Shown here one piece after another: positions 28,605-37,776 of a stretch of DNA of 64,000 nt. The notes under the pieces are model-generated. The model made no database searches. It saw only the letters and a program-made list of their open reading frames with translations, and had not been told where the DNA came from. A program made the translations under genes and the position numbers. How positions within the stretch are numbered: the stretch's first letter is position 1; every line of letters begins with the position of its first letter. The DNA is from JAEULH01 sp963805915 (GTDB lineage: Bacteria; Pseudomonadota; Alphaproteobacteria; Rhodospirillales; Defluviicoccaceae): NCBI GenBank assembly GCA_963805915.1, contig CAWDWD010000011.1, forward strand, positions 383,585 to 447,584. Reading direction: 5' to 3'.

Positions 28605-28861
28605 TCCGTAAGCCGGCCTCGCAGCGTCGCGAAAGCCTCATCGCCATCGACGGTGCGGCCCGCGGCGATGTCATCCAGCCCCTTGCGAACTTCACGGCGC
28701 AGGACGGCCAGCTTCAGCGCTTCGATCTCCTTGTAGTCCTCGGCCGAGACCACGACGGCCACCGCCCGGCCGTGCTTTTCGATCGTCACCGGCTCGCGCT
28801 GGGCCGTGTCGAGCAGTTCGCCGAACCGATTTTTCGCTTCCAGAGCGGCCATGATCCGCAT
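28601..28861 (-). CDS. Phd/YefM-type antitoxin
   Basis: 86 residues. It begins MRIMAALEAKNRFGELLDTAQREPVTIEKHGRAVAVVVS in the layout of the Phd fold (split here: the core is the EAKNRFGELLDTA segment and VTIEKHGR), binding its own operator with the N-terminal part and neutralising the downstream ParE-like toxin with the C-terminus. A GGAG site precedes 28861; a second ATG at 28852 is possible. Confidence 0.85.
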   Translation of the reverse strand: MRIMAALEAKNRFGELLDTAQREPVTIEKHGRAVAVVVSAEDYKEIEALKLAVLRREVRKGLDDIAAGRTVDGDEAFATLRGRLTE

Positions 28862-28889
28862 TCGGGAACTCTCCAAGGCAGGTGCAACA

Positions 28890-28909
28890 GCTAAAATAGC
28901 TATTTCAGC
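28890..28909 (-). promoter_or_regulatory. Palindromic operator of the toxin-antitoxin operon
   Basis: A perfect 12-bp palindrome AAATAGCTATTT (28894-28905) extends to a 20-bp palindrome with one mismatched pair, 29 bp upstream of the antitoxin start in an AT-rich island. It is the expected binding site for Phd autoregulation. Confidence 0.6.
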
Positions 28910-28958
28910 CATTTCGTCAACTGTCTTGGCCTCGCCGGATCGATCGCATGGGATTGCC

Positions 28959-28991
28959 TCTCGATCGCCTCTCGATCGCCTCTCGATCGCC
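28959..28991. repeat. Three tandem copies of an 11-bp unit
   Basis: The unit tctcgatcgcc is repeated three times without change, between the toxin-antitoxin promoter and the MFS gene. It could be slippage-prone DNA affecting the MFS promoter; no function is evident. Confidence 0.85.
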
Positions 28992-29038
28992 TGTGAGCGC
29001 GGTTGATCTTTCGCGCCGATCGGGGCCAGTGTGCGCCG

Positions 29039-30316
29039 ATGTCCTCGCCTTCCGGCCTTCAGCGCATCGCCGCCGTCCTCCGCGCGCCAAACTATGGCGT
29101 CTATACCGCCGGCAACAGCGTCTCGCTGATCGGAACCTGGATGCAGCGGGTCGCCGTCGGCTGGCTGACCTGGGAGTTGACCGGCTCGGCGGCGTGGCTG
29201 GGTATCGTCGCCTTCGCCGATCTGTTTCCGACCGTCGTCATCGCGCCGCTGGCCGGCGCCGCCGCCGACCGTTGGGATCGGCTGCGTATTCTTCGCGCCA
29301 CCGAGACGGCCGCAGCGATCCAGGCGGTCTGTCTCTTCGCGTTGAACGCGAGCGGGCGGATGAGCGTCACGGCGTTGTTCATCGCGACCCTCTGTCTCGG
29401 CGTCACCATCGGCATCGGCCAGCCGTCCCGCCTCGCGCTCATCCCCAGTCTGGTCCGCCGCGACGATCTGGCCACCGCCGTCGCGGTCAATTCGGTCGTC
29501 TTCAATCTCGCCCGGTTCATCGGCCCGGCATTGGCCGGCCTGTTCATCGCCGGCGGCGAGATTTCCTTGGCGTTTGCCGCCAACGCGTTAACCTACTTGG
29601 CTTTCCTCTTTGCGCTGTCGCGCCTGCGGTTGGATCCGGGCAAGAGGACACCGGCAGGACGGCGCGGCGGGCTTGGCGCCGATCTGGTCGAGGGCCTGCT
29701 TTACGCCGTGCGTCATCCAGGCATCGGACCGCTGCTCGGCCTGCTCATTGCCACCAACGTCTGCGGCCGGCCGTTCGTTGAACTGCTCCCGGGGTTCGCT
29801 GCGGGAGTCTTCGCGGTCGGCCCGCAAGGTTTGGCCTGGATGATGTCGGCGATCGGCCTCGGCGCGATCGGCGGCGGCGCCTGGCTCGCCGGCCGCAGCG
29901 AAGAGCGCGGCCTGGTCGCGATCACCCTGGCGAGCACGCTGATGCTGGCGCTGCTGATCGGATTGTTTGTCGCGACGGATCGGATCGAACTCGCCCTGCC
30001 GATCCTCGCCGCGAGCGGCGTCGCCATGGTCGGCGCTGGGGTCGGCTCCCACACCCTGCTCCAGCTCGCCGTCGCGTCAGCGATGCGCGGCCGCGTTCTT
30101 GCCCTCTATGGGCTGATTTTCCGCGGCGGTCCGGCGCTCGGCGCCTTGTTGATGGGAGCAATCGCCGAGCGAACCGGGTTGGTATGGCCCATTGCCATCG
30201 GCGCCGGCGTTCTCGCCGCCGCCGCCATGGCCGTCGCGGCGCGCTACGCCGTGATGACCGCGGCGCTGGACATCAGGGGTGGCGGCGTCAAGGGTAATGA
30301 CGGAACACAAAATTAA
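29039..30316 (+). CDS. MFS transporter (enterobactin-exporter-like, MFS_3)
   Basis: 425 residues, about 12 membrane helices. SLIGTWMQRVAVGWLTWELTGSAAW and the loop AGAAADRWDRLRIL are typical of the MFS_3/EntS-like drug or siderophore exporters. The substrate is unknown. The ATG at 29039 starts a conserved short N-terminus. It is downstream of and divergent from the toxin-antitoxin operon. Confidence 0.8.
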   Translation: MSSPSGLQRIAAVLRAPNYGVYTAGNSVSLIGTWMQRVAVGWLTWELTGSAAWLGIVAFADLFPTVVIAPLAGAAADRWDRLRILRATETAAAIQAVCLFALNASGRMSVTALFIATLCLGVTIGIGQPSRLALIPSLVRRDDLATAVAVNSVVFNLARFIGPALAGLFIAGGEISLAFAANALTYLAFLFALSRLRLDPGKRTPAGRRGGLGADLVEGLLYAVRHPGIGPLLGLLIATNVCGRPFVELLPGFAAGVFAVGPQGLAWMMSAIGLGAIGGGAWLAGRSEERGLVAITLASTLMLALLIGLFVATDRIELALPILAASGVAMVGAGVGSHTLLQLAVASAMRGRVLALYGLIFRGGPALGALLMGAIAERTGLVWPIAIGAGVLAAAAMAVAARYAVMTAALDIRGGGVKGNDGTQN

Positions 30317-30431
30317 GGGGTAGTGTTTGCGGCGGCCAGGGACTATTTCACGATAGCGATACTACAATTTCGCGTTCACGAAAACCATAAACGACCCTTA
30401 GGGACCATTAGGAACGCGGCTCGTTTTTATC

Positions 30432-31361
30432 ATGACCACGCTGTTGTTTACTCACCCGGTTTGCCAGGACCATGACATGGGGGAATGGCATCCCGAAGCG
30501 CCGGCGCGCCTGAAGGCGATCATGAAACGCCTGAACGGCGACGAGTTCGCCGCGCTCGAGCGCCGCTTGGCGCCGAAGTCGACGCTGCGCGAGGTCGAGC
30601 GGGTCCACGCTCCATTCTATGTCGAAGCGATCATGGAGAACATTCCCGAGCGTGGTCATGTTCACCTCGATCCGGACACCGCGGTCAACAGCGCCTCGGG
30701 CGAGGCGGCGCTGCGCGCGGTCGGCGGGATCTGCGCCGCCGTCGACGCGGTGGTCAAGGGCGAGGCCGACAACGCCTTTTGCGCCGTCCGCCCGCCGGGC
30801 CATCACGCCGAGTCGTCGGCCGCCATGGGCTTTTGCCTGTTCAATAACGTCGCGATCGCGGCCGAGCACGCGCGCCATGTCCACGGCCTGGAGCGGGTCG
30901 CGGTCGTCGACTTCGACGTTCATCACGGCAACGGGACCCAGAACCACTTCTACCGTTACCGTGACCTGTTCTACGCCTCGAGCCATCAGTGGCCATGCTA
31001 TCCGGGCACCGGCATGGAGCACGAGACCGGTGTCTTCCACAACATCTGCAACGTGCAGCTCCGGCCGAACACCGGCTCGGAGGGGTTTCGCGCCGCCTAC
31101 GCGACGCGCATCCTGCCCGCGCTGCGCAAGTTCAAGCCGGACATGCTGCTGATTTCGGCCGGGTTCGATGCCCACGTTCGCGATCCGCTGGCGCAACTCA
31201 GGGTTGAGACCGACGACTTCGCCTGGCTCACCCGCGAGCTCATGGAGATCGGTGAAAGTGTCTGCGGCGGCCGTGTCGTCTCGACGCTCGAGGGCGGCTA
31301 CGATTTGACCGCGCTGGCCGAAAGCGTCGGCGTCCACGTCAAGGCGATGATGGGCCACTGA
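30432..31361 (+). CDS. Histone-deacetylase family protein (class II type)
   Basis: 309-residue zinc hydrolase. Conserved elements are HPEAPARL, RPPGHHAE (general-base histidines), the zinc ligands in VVDFDVHHGNGTQ and AGFDAH, and EGGYDL. Bacterial members deacetylate acetylpolyamines, acetoin-like compounds or proteins; the substrate here is not determinable. It lies upstream of the xseB-ispA-dxs operon, as in many alphaproteobacteria. Confidence 0.88.
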   Translation: MTTLLFTHPVCQDHDMGEWHPEAPARLKAIMKRLNGDEFAALERRLAPKSTLREVERVHAPFYVEAIMENIPERGHVHLDPDTAVNSASGEAALRAVGGICAAVDAVVKGEADNAFCAVRPPGHHAESSAAMGFCLFNNVAIAAEHARHVHGLERVAVVDFDVHHGNGTQNHFYRYRDLFYASSHQWPCYPGTGMEHETGVFHNICNVQLRPNTGSEGFRAAYATRILPALRKFKPDMLLISAGFDAHVRDPLAQLRVETDDFAWLTRELMEIGESVCGGRVVSTLEGGYDLTALAESVGVHVKAMMGH

Positions 31362-31592
31362 GCATTCGCAAGCTCTCGACGAGCGCGCATCGGTCGGCGC
31401 GTCGCGCCGCGAAATGTTGAAATGGCGTCGGAAACCAGTACATAAGGCGTTACGCGGTTGCCGGCGTGTCCGCCGTGGTTCTGCCGTGGCTCTACGCGCT
31501 TGCAACAAGACCAAAACACGCATACACCCGATGCGGGGGCGAACGGCGTCGCGGATGTGCGCGATCGTTGTTGCGTGGAGTGGAAGGGGCCC

Positions 31593-31844
31593 ATGGCTCA
31601 ACAAGACAATACGCCGGAGCTGTCGACATTGAGCTTCGAGGACGCCTTGGCCGAGCTTGAAGCAATTGTTCGTCGCCTCGAAGAGGGGTCGGCCAAGCTG
31701 GACGAGGCCATCTCCGCCTACGAGCGCGGCATCGCGCTGAAGCGGCATTGCGAGGCGAAACTCCAGGAGGCCCAGTCCCGGGTGGAAAAGATCGTCGTCG
31801 GTCCCGACGGCGCGGTCACCGCCGAAGCAATCGACCTAGGCTGA
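31593..31844 (+). CDS. xseB: Exodeoxyribonuclease VII small subunit
   Basis: 83 residues with the family core LSFEDALAELEAIVRRLEEGSAKLDEAI (abridged), a helical hairpin that binds XseA. A GGAAGGGG site precedes the ATG at 31593. It starts the xseB-ispA-dxs-tlyA operon. xseA is not in the window. Confidence 0.93.
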   Translation: MAQQDNTPELSTLSFEDALAELEAIVRRLEEGSAKLDEAISAYERGIALKRHCEAKLQEAQSRVEKIVVGPDGAVTAEAIDLG

Positions 31845-31863
31845 CAGCAAACCGAGAGCGAAC

Positions 31864-32751
<888 letters not shown>

Positions 32752-32823
32752 CCGGCGTTCGACGCGCCGAACCCCGGCGCCCGCGGATACGCGGGCTCAT
32801 GGCTTGAGTGGAGAAGTCACGCA

Positions 32824-34743
32824 ATGGAAATCCGGACGCCGCTGCTGGATCAGGTCAAGTACCCCAGCGACCTGAGAAAGCTTCCCGAAGATCAACTGCA
32901 GGTCCTTGCCGACGAACTGCGTCAGGAGACCATCCGCGTCGTCTCGATCACCGGCGGCCACCTTGGCGCCAGCCTCGGCGTGGTCGAGCTGACCGTGGCC
33001 CTGCATTACGTCTTCAACACGCCGCGCGACAAGCTGATCTGGGATGTCGGTCACCAGGCCTATCCGCACAAGATCATCACCGGGCGGCGCGAACGCATGC
33101 CGACCTTGCGCCAGGGCGGCGGGCTGTCCGGCTTCACCAAGCGCGCGGAGAGCGAATACGATCCGTTTGGCGCGGCCCATACCTCGACGTCGATTTCGGC
33201 CGCGCTCGGCATGGCCGTGGCCCGCGATTTCCGCAAGGACGACAACAACGTTATCGCCGTCATCGGCGACGGCGCGATGAGCGCCGGGATGGCCTACGAG
33301 GCGATGAACAACGCCGGCTCCATGGCCTCCCGGCTGATCGTCGTGCTCAACGACAACGACATGTCGATCGCGCCGCCGGTCGGCGCGATGAGCGCCTATC
33401 TGTCGCGGCTGATTTCGTCAAAGCCCTACCGCTCGTTGCGCCATGTCCTCGCCGAGATGGCCAAGAAGTTTCCCCGCGGGATCGAGGTCGCCGCGCGCAA
33501 GGCCGAGGAGTACGCCCGCGGCTTGGTCACCGGCGGGACGCTTTTCGAGGAACTCGGATTCTTCTATGTCGGCCCGGTCGACGGCCACAACCTCGATCAC
33601 CTGTTGCCGGTGCTGAAGAATCTCCGCGACGACCACGATCCCGGTCCGGTGCTGCTTCACGTCGTCACCCGCAAGGGTCACGGCTACGCGCCGGCCGAGC
33701 AGTCGGCCGACAAGTACCACGGCGTCGGCAAGTTCGATGTCGTCACCGGCGAGCAGGTCAAGGCCAAGGCCAACGCGCCGAGCTATACCGGGGTCTTCGC
33801 CAACGCGCTGATCCGCGAGGCCGAGGACGACGACAAGATCATCGCCATCACCGCGGCGATGCCCGCGGGCACCGGCTTGGACAAGTTCGAAGAGCGCTTT
33901 CCCGAGCGCTGTTTCGACGTCGGGATCGCCGAGCAGCATGCCGTAACGTTCGCCGCCGGCCTTGCCGCGGAAGGGTTCAAGCCGTTCTGCGCGATCTACT
34001 CGACCTTCCTGCAACGGGCCTATGACCAGGTGGTCCACGATGTCGCCTTGCAGAAGCTGCCCGTGCGCTTCGCCATCGACCGCGCCGGTCTGGTCGGCGC
34101 CGACGGCGCGACCCACGCCGGCGCGTTCGACCTGCCGTACTTGTGCTGTCTGCCCGACATGGTCGTCATGGCGGCCGGCGACGAGGCCGAGTTGATGCAT
34201 ATGATCGCGACCGCCGCGGCGATCGACGATCGGCCGAGCGCGGTGCGCTATCCGCGCGGCGAGGGGATGGGGGTCGATATGCCCGAGCGCGGGCTGGTCC
34301 TGCCGATCGGCAAGGGCCGGGTGCTGCGCGAAGGCTCGACCATCGCGCTGCTCAGCATCGGCAGCCGCCTCAAGGATACCTTGAAGGCGGCCGAGGAGTT
34401 GGCGGCGCGGGGGTACTCGATTACGGTCGCCGATGCGCGCTTCGCCAAGCCGCTCGACCAAGAGCTGATCACCCGCCTGGCGCGCGAACACCAGGTCCTG
34501 GTCACCATCGAGGAAGGCTCGGCGGGCGGTTTCGCCGGCCACGTGTTGCAGTACATGGCGAGCGCCGGGTTGCTCGACACCGGCATCAAGGTCCGGCCGA
34601 TGACCCTGCCCGACGTGTTCCTCGATCACGACAAGCCGGAGGTGCAATACGAGGTCGCCGGCCTCAGCGTCCGCCAGATCGTCGCCACCGCGCTGCGCAC
34701 GCTCGGCCATGACGGCGAGGCCGCGGAGGCCGCGCGCGCTTAA
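32824..34743 (+). CDS. dxs: 1-deoxy-D-xylulose-5-phosphate synthase
   Basis: First enzyme of the MEP pathway, TPP-dependent. 639 residues with GGHLGASLGVVELTVALHYVF, the TPP motif GDGAMSAGMAYEAMNNAG, and the transketolase-type middle domain with DRAGLVGADGATHAGAFD. The gene overlaps tlyA by 35 bp. IspG at 5.9 kb belongs to the same pathway. Confidence 0.97.
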   Translation: MEIRTPLLDQVKYPSDLRKLPEDQLQVLADELRQETIRVVSITGGHLGASLGVVELTVALHYVFNTPRDKLIWDVGHQAYPHKIITGRRERMPTLRQGGGLSGFTKRAESEYDPFGAAHTSTSISAALGMAVARDFRKDDNNVIAVIGDGAMSAGMAYEAMNNAGSMASRLIVVLNDNDMSIAPPVGAMSAYLSRLISSKPYRSLRHVLAEMAKKFPRGIEVAARKAEEYARGLVTGGTLFEELGFFYVGPVDGHNLDHLLPVLKNLRDDHDPGPVLLHVVTRKGHGYAPAEQSADKYHGVGKFDVVTGEQVKAKANAPSYTGVFANALIREAEDDDKIIAITAAMPAGTGLDKFEERFPERCFDVGIAEQHAVTFAAGLAAEGFKPFCAIYSTFLQRAYDQVVHDVALQKLPVRFAIDRAGLVGADGATHAGAFDLPYLCCLPDMVVMAAGDEAELMHMIATAAAIDDRPSAVRYPRGEGMGVDMPERGLVLPIGKGRVLREGSTIALLSIGSRLKDTLKAAEELAARGYSITVADARFAKPLDQELITRLAREHQVLVTIEEGSAGGFAGHVLQYMASAGLLDTGIKVRPMTLPDVFLDHDKPEVQYEVAGLSVRQIVATALRTLGHDGEAAEAARA

Positions 34744-35509
34744 GCCCGCCCATGGTGCGGCGGGCGGCGCCTCCAGCCAGCGCGCCGACGAGTTGGTCGT
34801 CGCGCGCGGGCTGGCCGAAAGCCGCGCCCGGGCTCAGGCGCTGATCATCGCCGGGCTGGTTTTCGTCGGCACCCGGCGGATCGACAAGCCCGGCCAGCGG
34901 CTACCGGCCGCCAGCGAGCTCACCGTCAAGGGTCGCGACCATCCGTGGGTGTCGCGCGGCGGGGTCAAGCTCGCCCACGGCCTCGATCATTTTGCGGTCG
35001 ACCCGGCCGGCCTTGTCTGTCTCGATCTCGGCGCGTCCACCGGCGGCTTTACCGATGTCATGCTCAGCCGCGGCGCGGCCAAGGTCTACGCCGTCGACGT
35101 CGGCCATGGCCAGCTCGCCTGGCGCCTTCGTCAGGACCCGCGGGTCGTCGTCGTCGAGCGGACCAACGTTCGCGACCTGAACGCCAAGCTCGTCCCCGAG
35201 CCGGTCGGCCTGATCGTTTGCGACGTCAGCTTCATCGGCCTTGCGACCGCGCTGCCGGCGGCGCTCGCCCTGGCGGCGCCGGGCGCGAGCCTGATCGCGC
35301 TGATCAAGCCCCAGTTCGAGGCCGGCCGCGAGCACGTCGGCAAGGGCGGCGTGGTCCGCGATCCGGCCGTTCACGACCAGGTTTGCGCCGCCGTCGCCCA
35401 GTGGCTCGCGGCCCGGCCGGGCTGGTCGGTCGCTGGCCTCTGCCAAAGCCCGATCACCGGTCCCAGCGGCAACATCGAATACCTGGTCTGTGCCCGCCGC
35501 GAGAAATAG
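34709..35509 (+). CDS. tlyA: TlyA-family rRNA 2'-O-methyltransferase
   Basis: 266 residues. N-terminal S4 RNA-binding domain (RADELVVARGLAESRARAQALI) and a C-terminal FtsJ-like methyltransferase with LDLGASTGGFTDVMLSRGA and IKPQFEAGREHVGKGGVVRD. TlyA methylates 16S and 23S rRNA in mycobacteria and is often called a hemolysin by old annotation. It ends the isoprenoid operon. Confidence 0.92.
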   Translation: MTARPRRPRALKPAHGAAGGASSQRADELVVARGLAESRARAQALIIAGLVFVGTRRIDKPGQRLPAASELTVKGRDHPWVSRGGVKLAHGLDHFAVDPAGLVCLDLGASTGGFTDVMLSRGAAKVYAVDVGHGQLAWRLRQDPRVVVVERTNVRDLNAKLVPEPVGLIVCDVSFIGLATALPAALALAAPGASLIALIKPQFEAGREHVGKGGVVRDPAVHDQVCAAVAQWLAARPGWSVAGLCQSPITGPSGNIEYLVCARREK

Positions 35510-35530
35510 AAATAGAACAGGATAACTCAG

Positions 35531-36223
35531 TTATTCGACGCGTGCTGAATGTAGGTTATGCCTCTCTGCTCGTGTCTTTAGGATATTTGAGAGTTTGTAT
35601 CCATAAGTATTCAACTCGTAATGTATGCTCGATCCTAGTGAATTTCCATCCCAGATCATTTCTGATGTGTTTATATCCCATTCTGCGATACCAGCGAGAG
35701 CGAGCGCTTTCGCCACCGAATGATGTTCAGCATCAAATCCTGACTCGAATTCCCACAATCTCTCCAAATAAACAGTGTGGCATAAGTTAACGCAGTGGCA
35801 AAGGAGAAAAAAATCATTCTGATCGATTTTCCCGAGCAGGTAATGTCTGAAAATTTCTCCTATAATAGAAGCTTTCCGCGCATCATCTTGCCTATCTATA
35901 ATAAAAATAATCTTCTCACCAACTTCTTTTCGTTTACCCTGCCTCTCTAAGCTGGCAACAAAGTTGCTTCGTGTTTTCTCTGGAACATCTTCGATACTCT
36001 GAAGAAAACTACATAGTTGCTTAAGTAATAATCTGTCTCTTATGGAAACAACAGAATGATACATGCTTATGAGTGTGCTAAAAAATGGAAGATCTTTTAG
36101 TATGCCGTCTTCAAGCAAGCTGTCTACAGCCACCTCCGCATACTCTGCCGCTGTTTCGCACGCCGGATGATTTAGAAGCGATATTACAAACTCTGCCAAG
36201 TGTCCTTTTTCTGTATCTTCCAT
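35531..36223 (-). CDS. AT-rich orphan protein of unknown function
   Basis: 230 residues, not recognised. The gene is strikingly AT-rich (A/T-ending codons, runs such as aataataaaaataatc) against neighbours near two-thirds GC, so it is a likely recent transfer. Near the N-terminus are hydrophobic stretches FVISLLNHP, GILKDLPFFSTLISMY and the motif SIRDRLLLKQLCSFL, which could associate with a membrane; the middle is basic and helical. The likely start is the ATG at 36223 after GGGCGAGAA; in-frame ATGs at 36244 and 36250 are possible. It is a single gene in a convergent gap between tlyA and a peroxidase-like gene. Confidence 0.75.
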   Translation of the reverse strand: MEDTEKGHLAEFVISLLNHPACETAAEYAEVAVDSLLEDGILKDLPFFSTLISMYHSVVSIRDRLLLKQLCSFLQSIEDVPEKTRSNFVASLERQGKRKEVGEKIIFIIDRQDDARKASIIGEIFRHYLLGKIDQNDFFLLCHCVNLCHTVYLERLWEFESGFDAEHHSVAKALALAGIAEWDINTSEMIWDGNSLGSSIHYELNTYGYKLSNILKTRAERHNLHSARVE

Positions 36224-36270
36224 TTCTCGCCCTGTAGCATCCATTGCCAAATCAGTTTAAGGCCGCGCGG

Positions 36271-36849
36271 CTACCGGTTCATCGCGTGGTAGGCGCGGTT
36301 GGGCATCATGTCGAGGCCGTGGGCCATGCGGTTGGTGTAGTTGAAGAACGCCGCGACATCGCAGATATCGAAGATGTCCTGGTCGGAAAAGCCGACGTCG
36401 CGCAGCCGCTGGCGGTGGCGCTCGTCGATGTCGTGCGGGCTCATCGTCAGCATCCAGGCGAAGTCAAGCATGGCGCGGGTGCGCGGATCGAGCTCGGCGA
36501 CGCGGTAGTTCATCACCATCATCTCGCCCAGCTCCGGATCGTCGCTCAGCTGGCGCACCGCCTGGCCGTGGGCGACGAGGCAGTAGTAGCAGCGATTGGC
36601 CGAGGAGACGACGACCGAAATCATCTCGCGCTCCAGCTTCGTCAGCGCGCAGCTGTCTTCGTCGAGCATCAGCTGGTTGTAGAACGCCGCGAACACCCGG
36701 AACTTCGCCGGATTGCCGGTGTAGGCTTTGAGCACGTTCGGCACCAGGCCGAGCTTTTCCGTGCACTTGGCGAAATACTTGGCGATGTCGGCGTCGAGCC
36801 CGTCTGCGAGCGGGAGCGGGATCTTGACGACGTGATCGGGTTGCGGCAT
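36271..36849 (-). CDS. Peroxidase-related AhpD-like protein
   Basis: 192-residue carboxymuconolactone-decarboxylase-fold protein of the uncharacterised peroxidase-related group. The AhpD-type active site is visible as Glu...CYYCLVAHG (Cys-x2-Cys-x3-His), with KLEREMISVVVSSANRC before it and DVAAFFNYTNRMAHGLDMMPN at the end. It probably acts as an alkylhydroperoxidase-like antioxidant. The ATG at 36849 has an AAGGAG site. Confidence 0.85.
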   Translation of the reverse strand: MPQPDHVVKIPLPLADGLDADIAKYFAKCTEKLGLVPNVLKAYTGNPAKFRVFAAFYNQLMLDEDSCALTKLEREMISVVVSSANRCYYCLVAHGQAVRQLSDDPELGEMMVMNYRVAELDPRTRAMLDFAWMLTMSPHDIDERHRQRLRDVGFSDQDIFDICDVAAFFNYTNRMAHGLDMMPNRAYHAMNR

Positions 36850-36999
36850 CGGACATCTCCTTCTCGAGGTCATGACCCATGCGCCTTCGCAGCGATTTGG
36901 GCCGCTCCATTCTAGCCGCACCGCGCGTTGTGACGAAACAACGTCGGGAACCGGGGGCGTCGTAAGAAAAACGGATCGCGCTTGCGTTCGTCGATGATT

Positions 37000-37026
37000 C
37001 GATATATCTATAATTTAGTTATATCG
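37000..37026. promoter_or_regulatory. Inverted repeat upstream of padR, likely PadR operator
   Basis: Perfect 7-bp arms CGATATA and TATATCG separated by 13 bp, in an AT-rich stretch 26 bp before the PadR start codon. PadR regulators usually repress their own promoter through such dyads. Confidence 0.5.
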
Positions 37027-37051
37027 GAAACAACATGGAGATATACACATC

Positions 37052-37678
37052 ATGTTTCATCGACATTGCCACGCTCGACCCGCGCACGCCAATCATGAAC
37101 AAGGTCTCGGCGGCGGCGAACGCGGCCAGCATGGACCGCGCTTCGGTCACGGACCGCAAGACGGCGGGGGCGGTAGACGCGGCAGAGGCGGCGCGGGCGG
37201 CCGATCCGGCCGATCCGGTCTCCGCCGCTTCTTCGCCCACGGCGACCTTCGTCTGGTCATTCTGCATCTCATTGCCGAAAAGCCGCGGCACGGTTATGAG
37301 ATCATCAAGGCCATCGAGGAGCGGGTCGCCGGCGCCTACAGCCCCAGCCCCGGCGTGATCTATCCGAGCTTGACCCTCTTGGAGGAACTCGGTTACGTAA
37401 CCGTCAGCGCCGCCGAGGGCGGCAAGAAGCTGCACGAGATCACCGCGCAAGGCCAGGCCTTGCTCGAGGCCAACCGTCCGGTGCTCGACGCCCTTCTCGT
37501 TCGCATGGACGAGGCGGGCCGGGAGCAGGGCAGCCCCGCGCCGCGGATCTTCCGGGCGATGGAGAACCTGAAGCGCGTGCTTCGGCTGCGCTTGGCGCGC
37601 GGCCCGCTCAGCGAAGAGCAGGCCGATGCCGTGGCCGCCGCGCTCGACGCAGCCGCCGCCGGAGTGGAACAAGGCTGA
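37052..37678 (+). CDS. PadR-family transcriptional regulator
   Basis: 208 residues. A Gly/His/Arg-rich N-terminal 55 residues may bind metal. The winged-helix PadR domain follows (ILHLIAEKPRHGYEIIKAIEE, SPGVIYPSLTLLEELGYV), then a C-terminal helix for dimerisation. It precedes a ferric-reductase-like membrane protein, so regulation of iron or flavin reduction is plausible. Confidence 0.88.
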   Translation: MFHRHCHARPAHANHEQGLGGGERGQHGPRFGHGPQDGGGGRRGRGGAGGRSGRSGLRRFFAHGDLRLVILHLIAEKPRHGYEIIKAIEERVAGAYSPSPGVIYPSLTLLEELGYVTVSAAEGGKKLHEITAQGQALLEANRPVLDALLVRMDEAGREQGSPAPRIFRAMENLKRVLRLRLARGPLSEEQADAVAAALDAAAAGVEQG

Positions 37679-37776
37679 TCCAAAGCGATCTCCTCCGCGC
37701 CGCCATCCAAGAAGCGCGTGCGCCGAGCGTGGCGGCGCACGCGCCGGTGATGGACGGCTGACAGCGTGACACGGGG

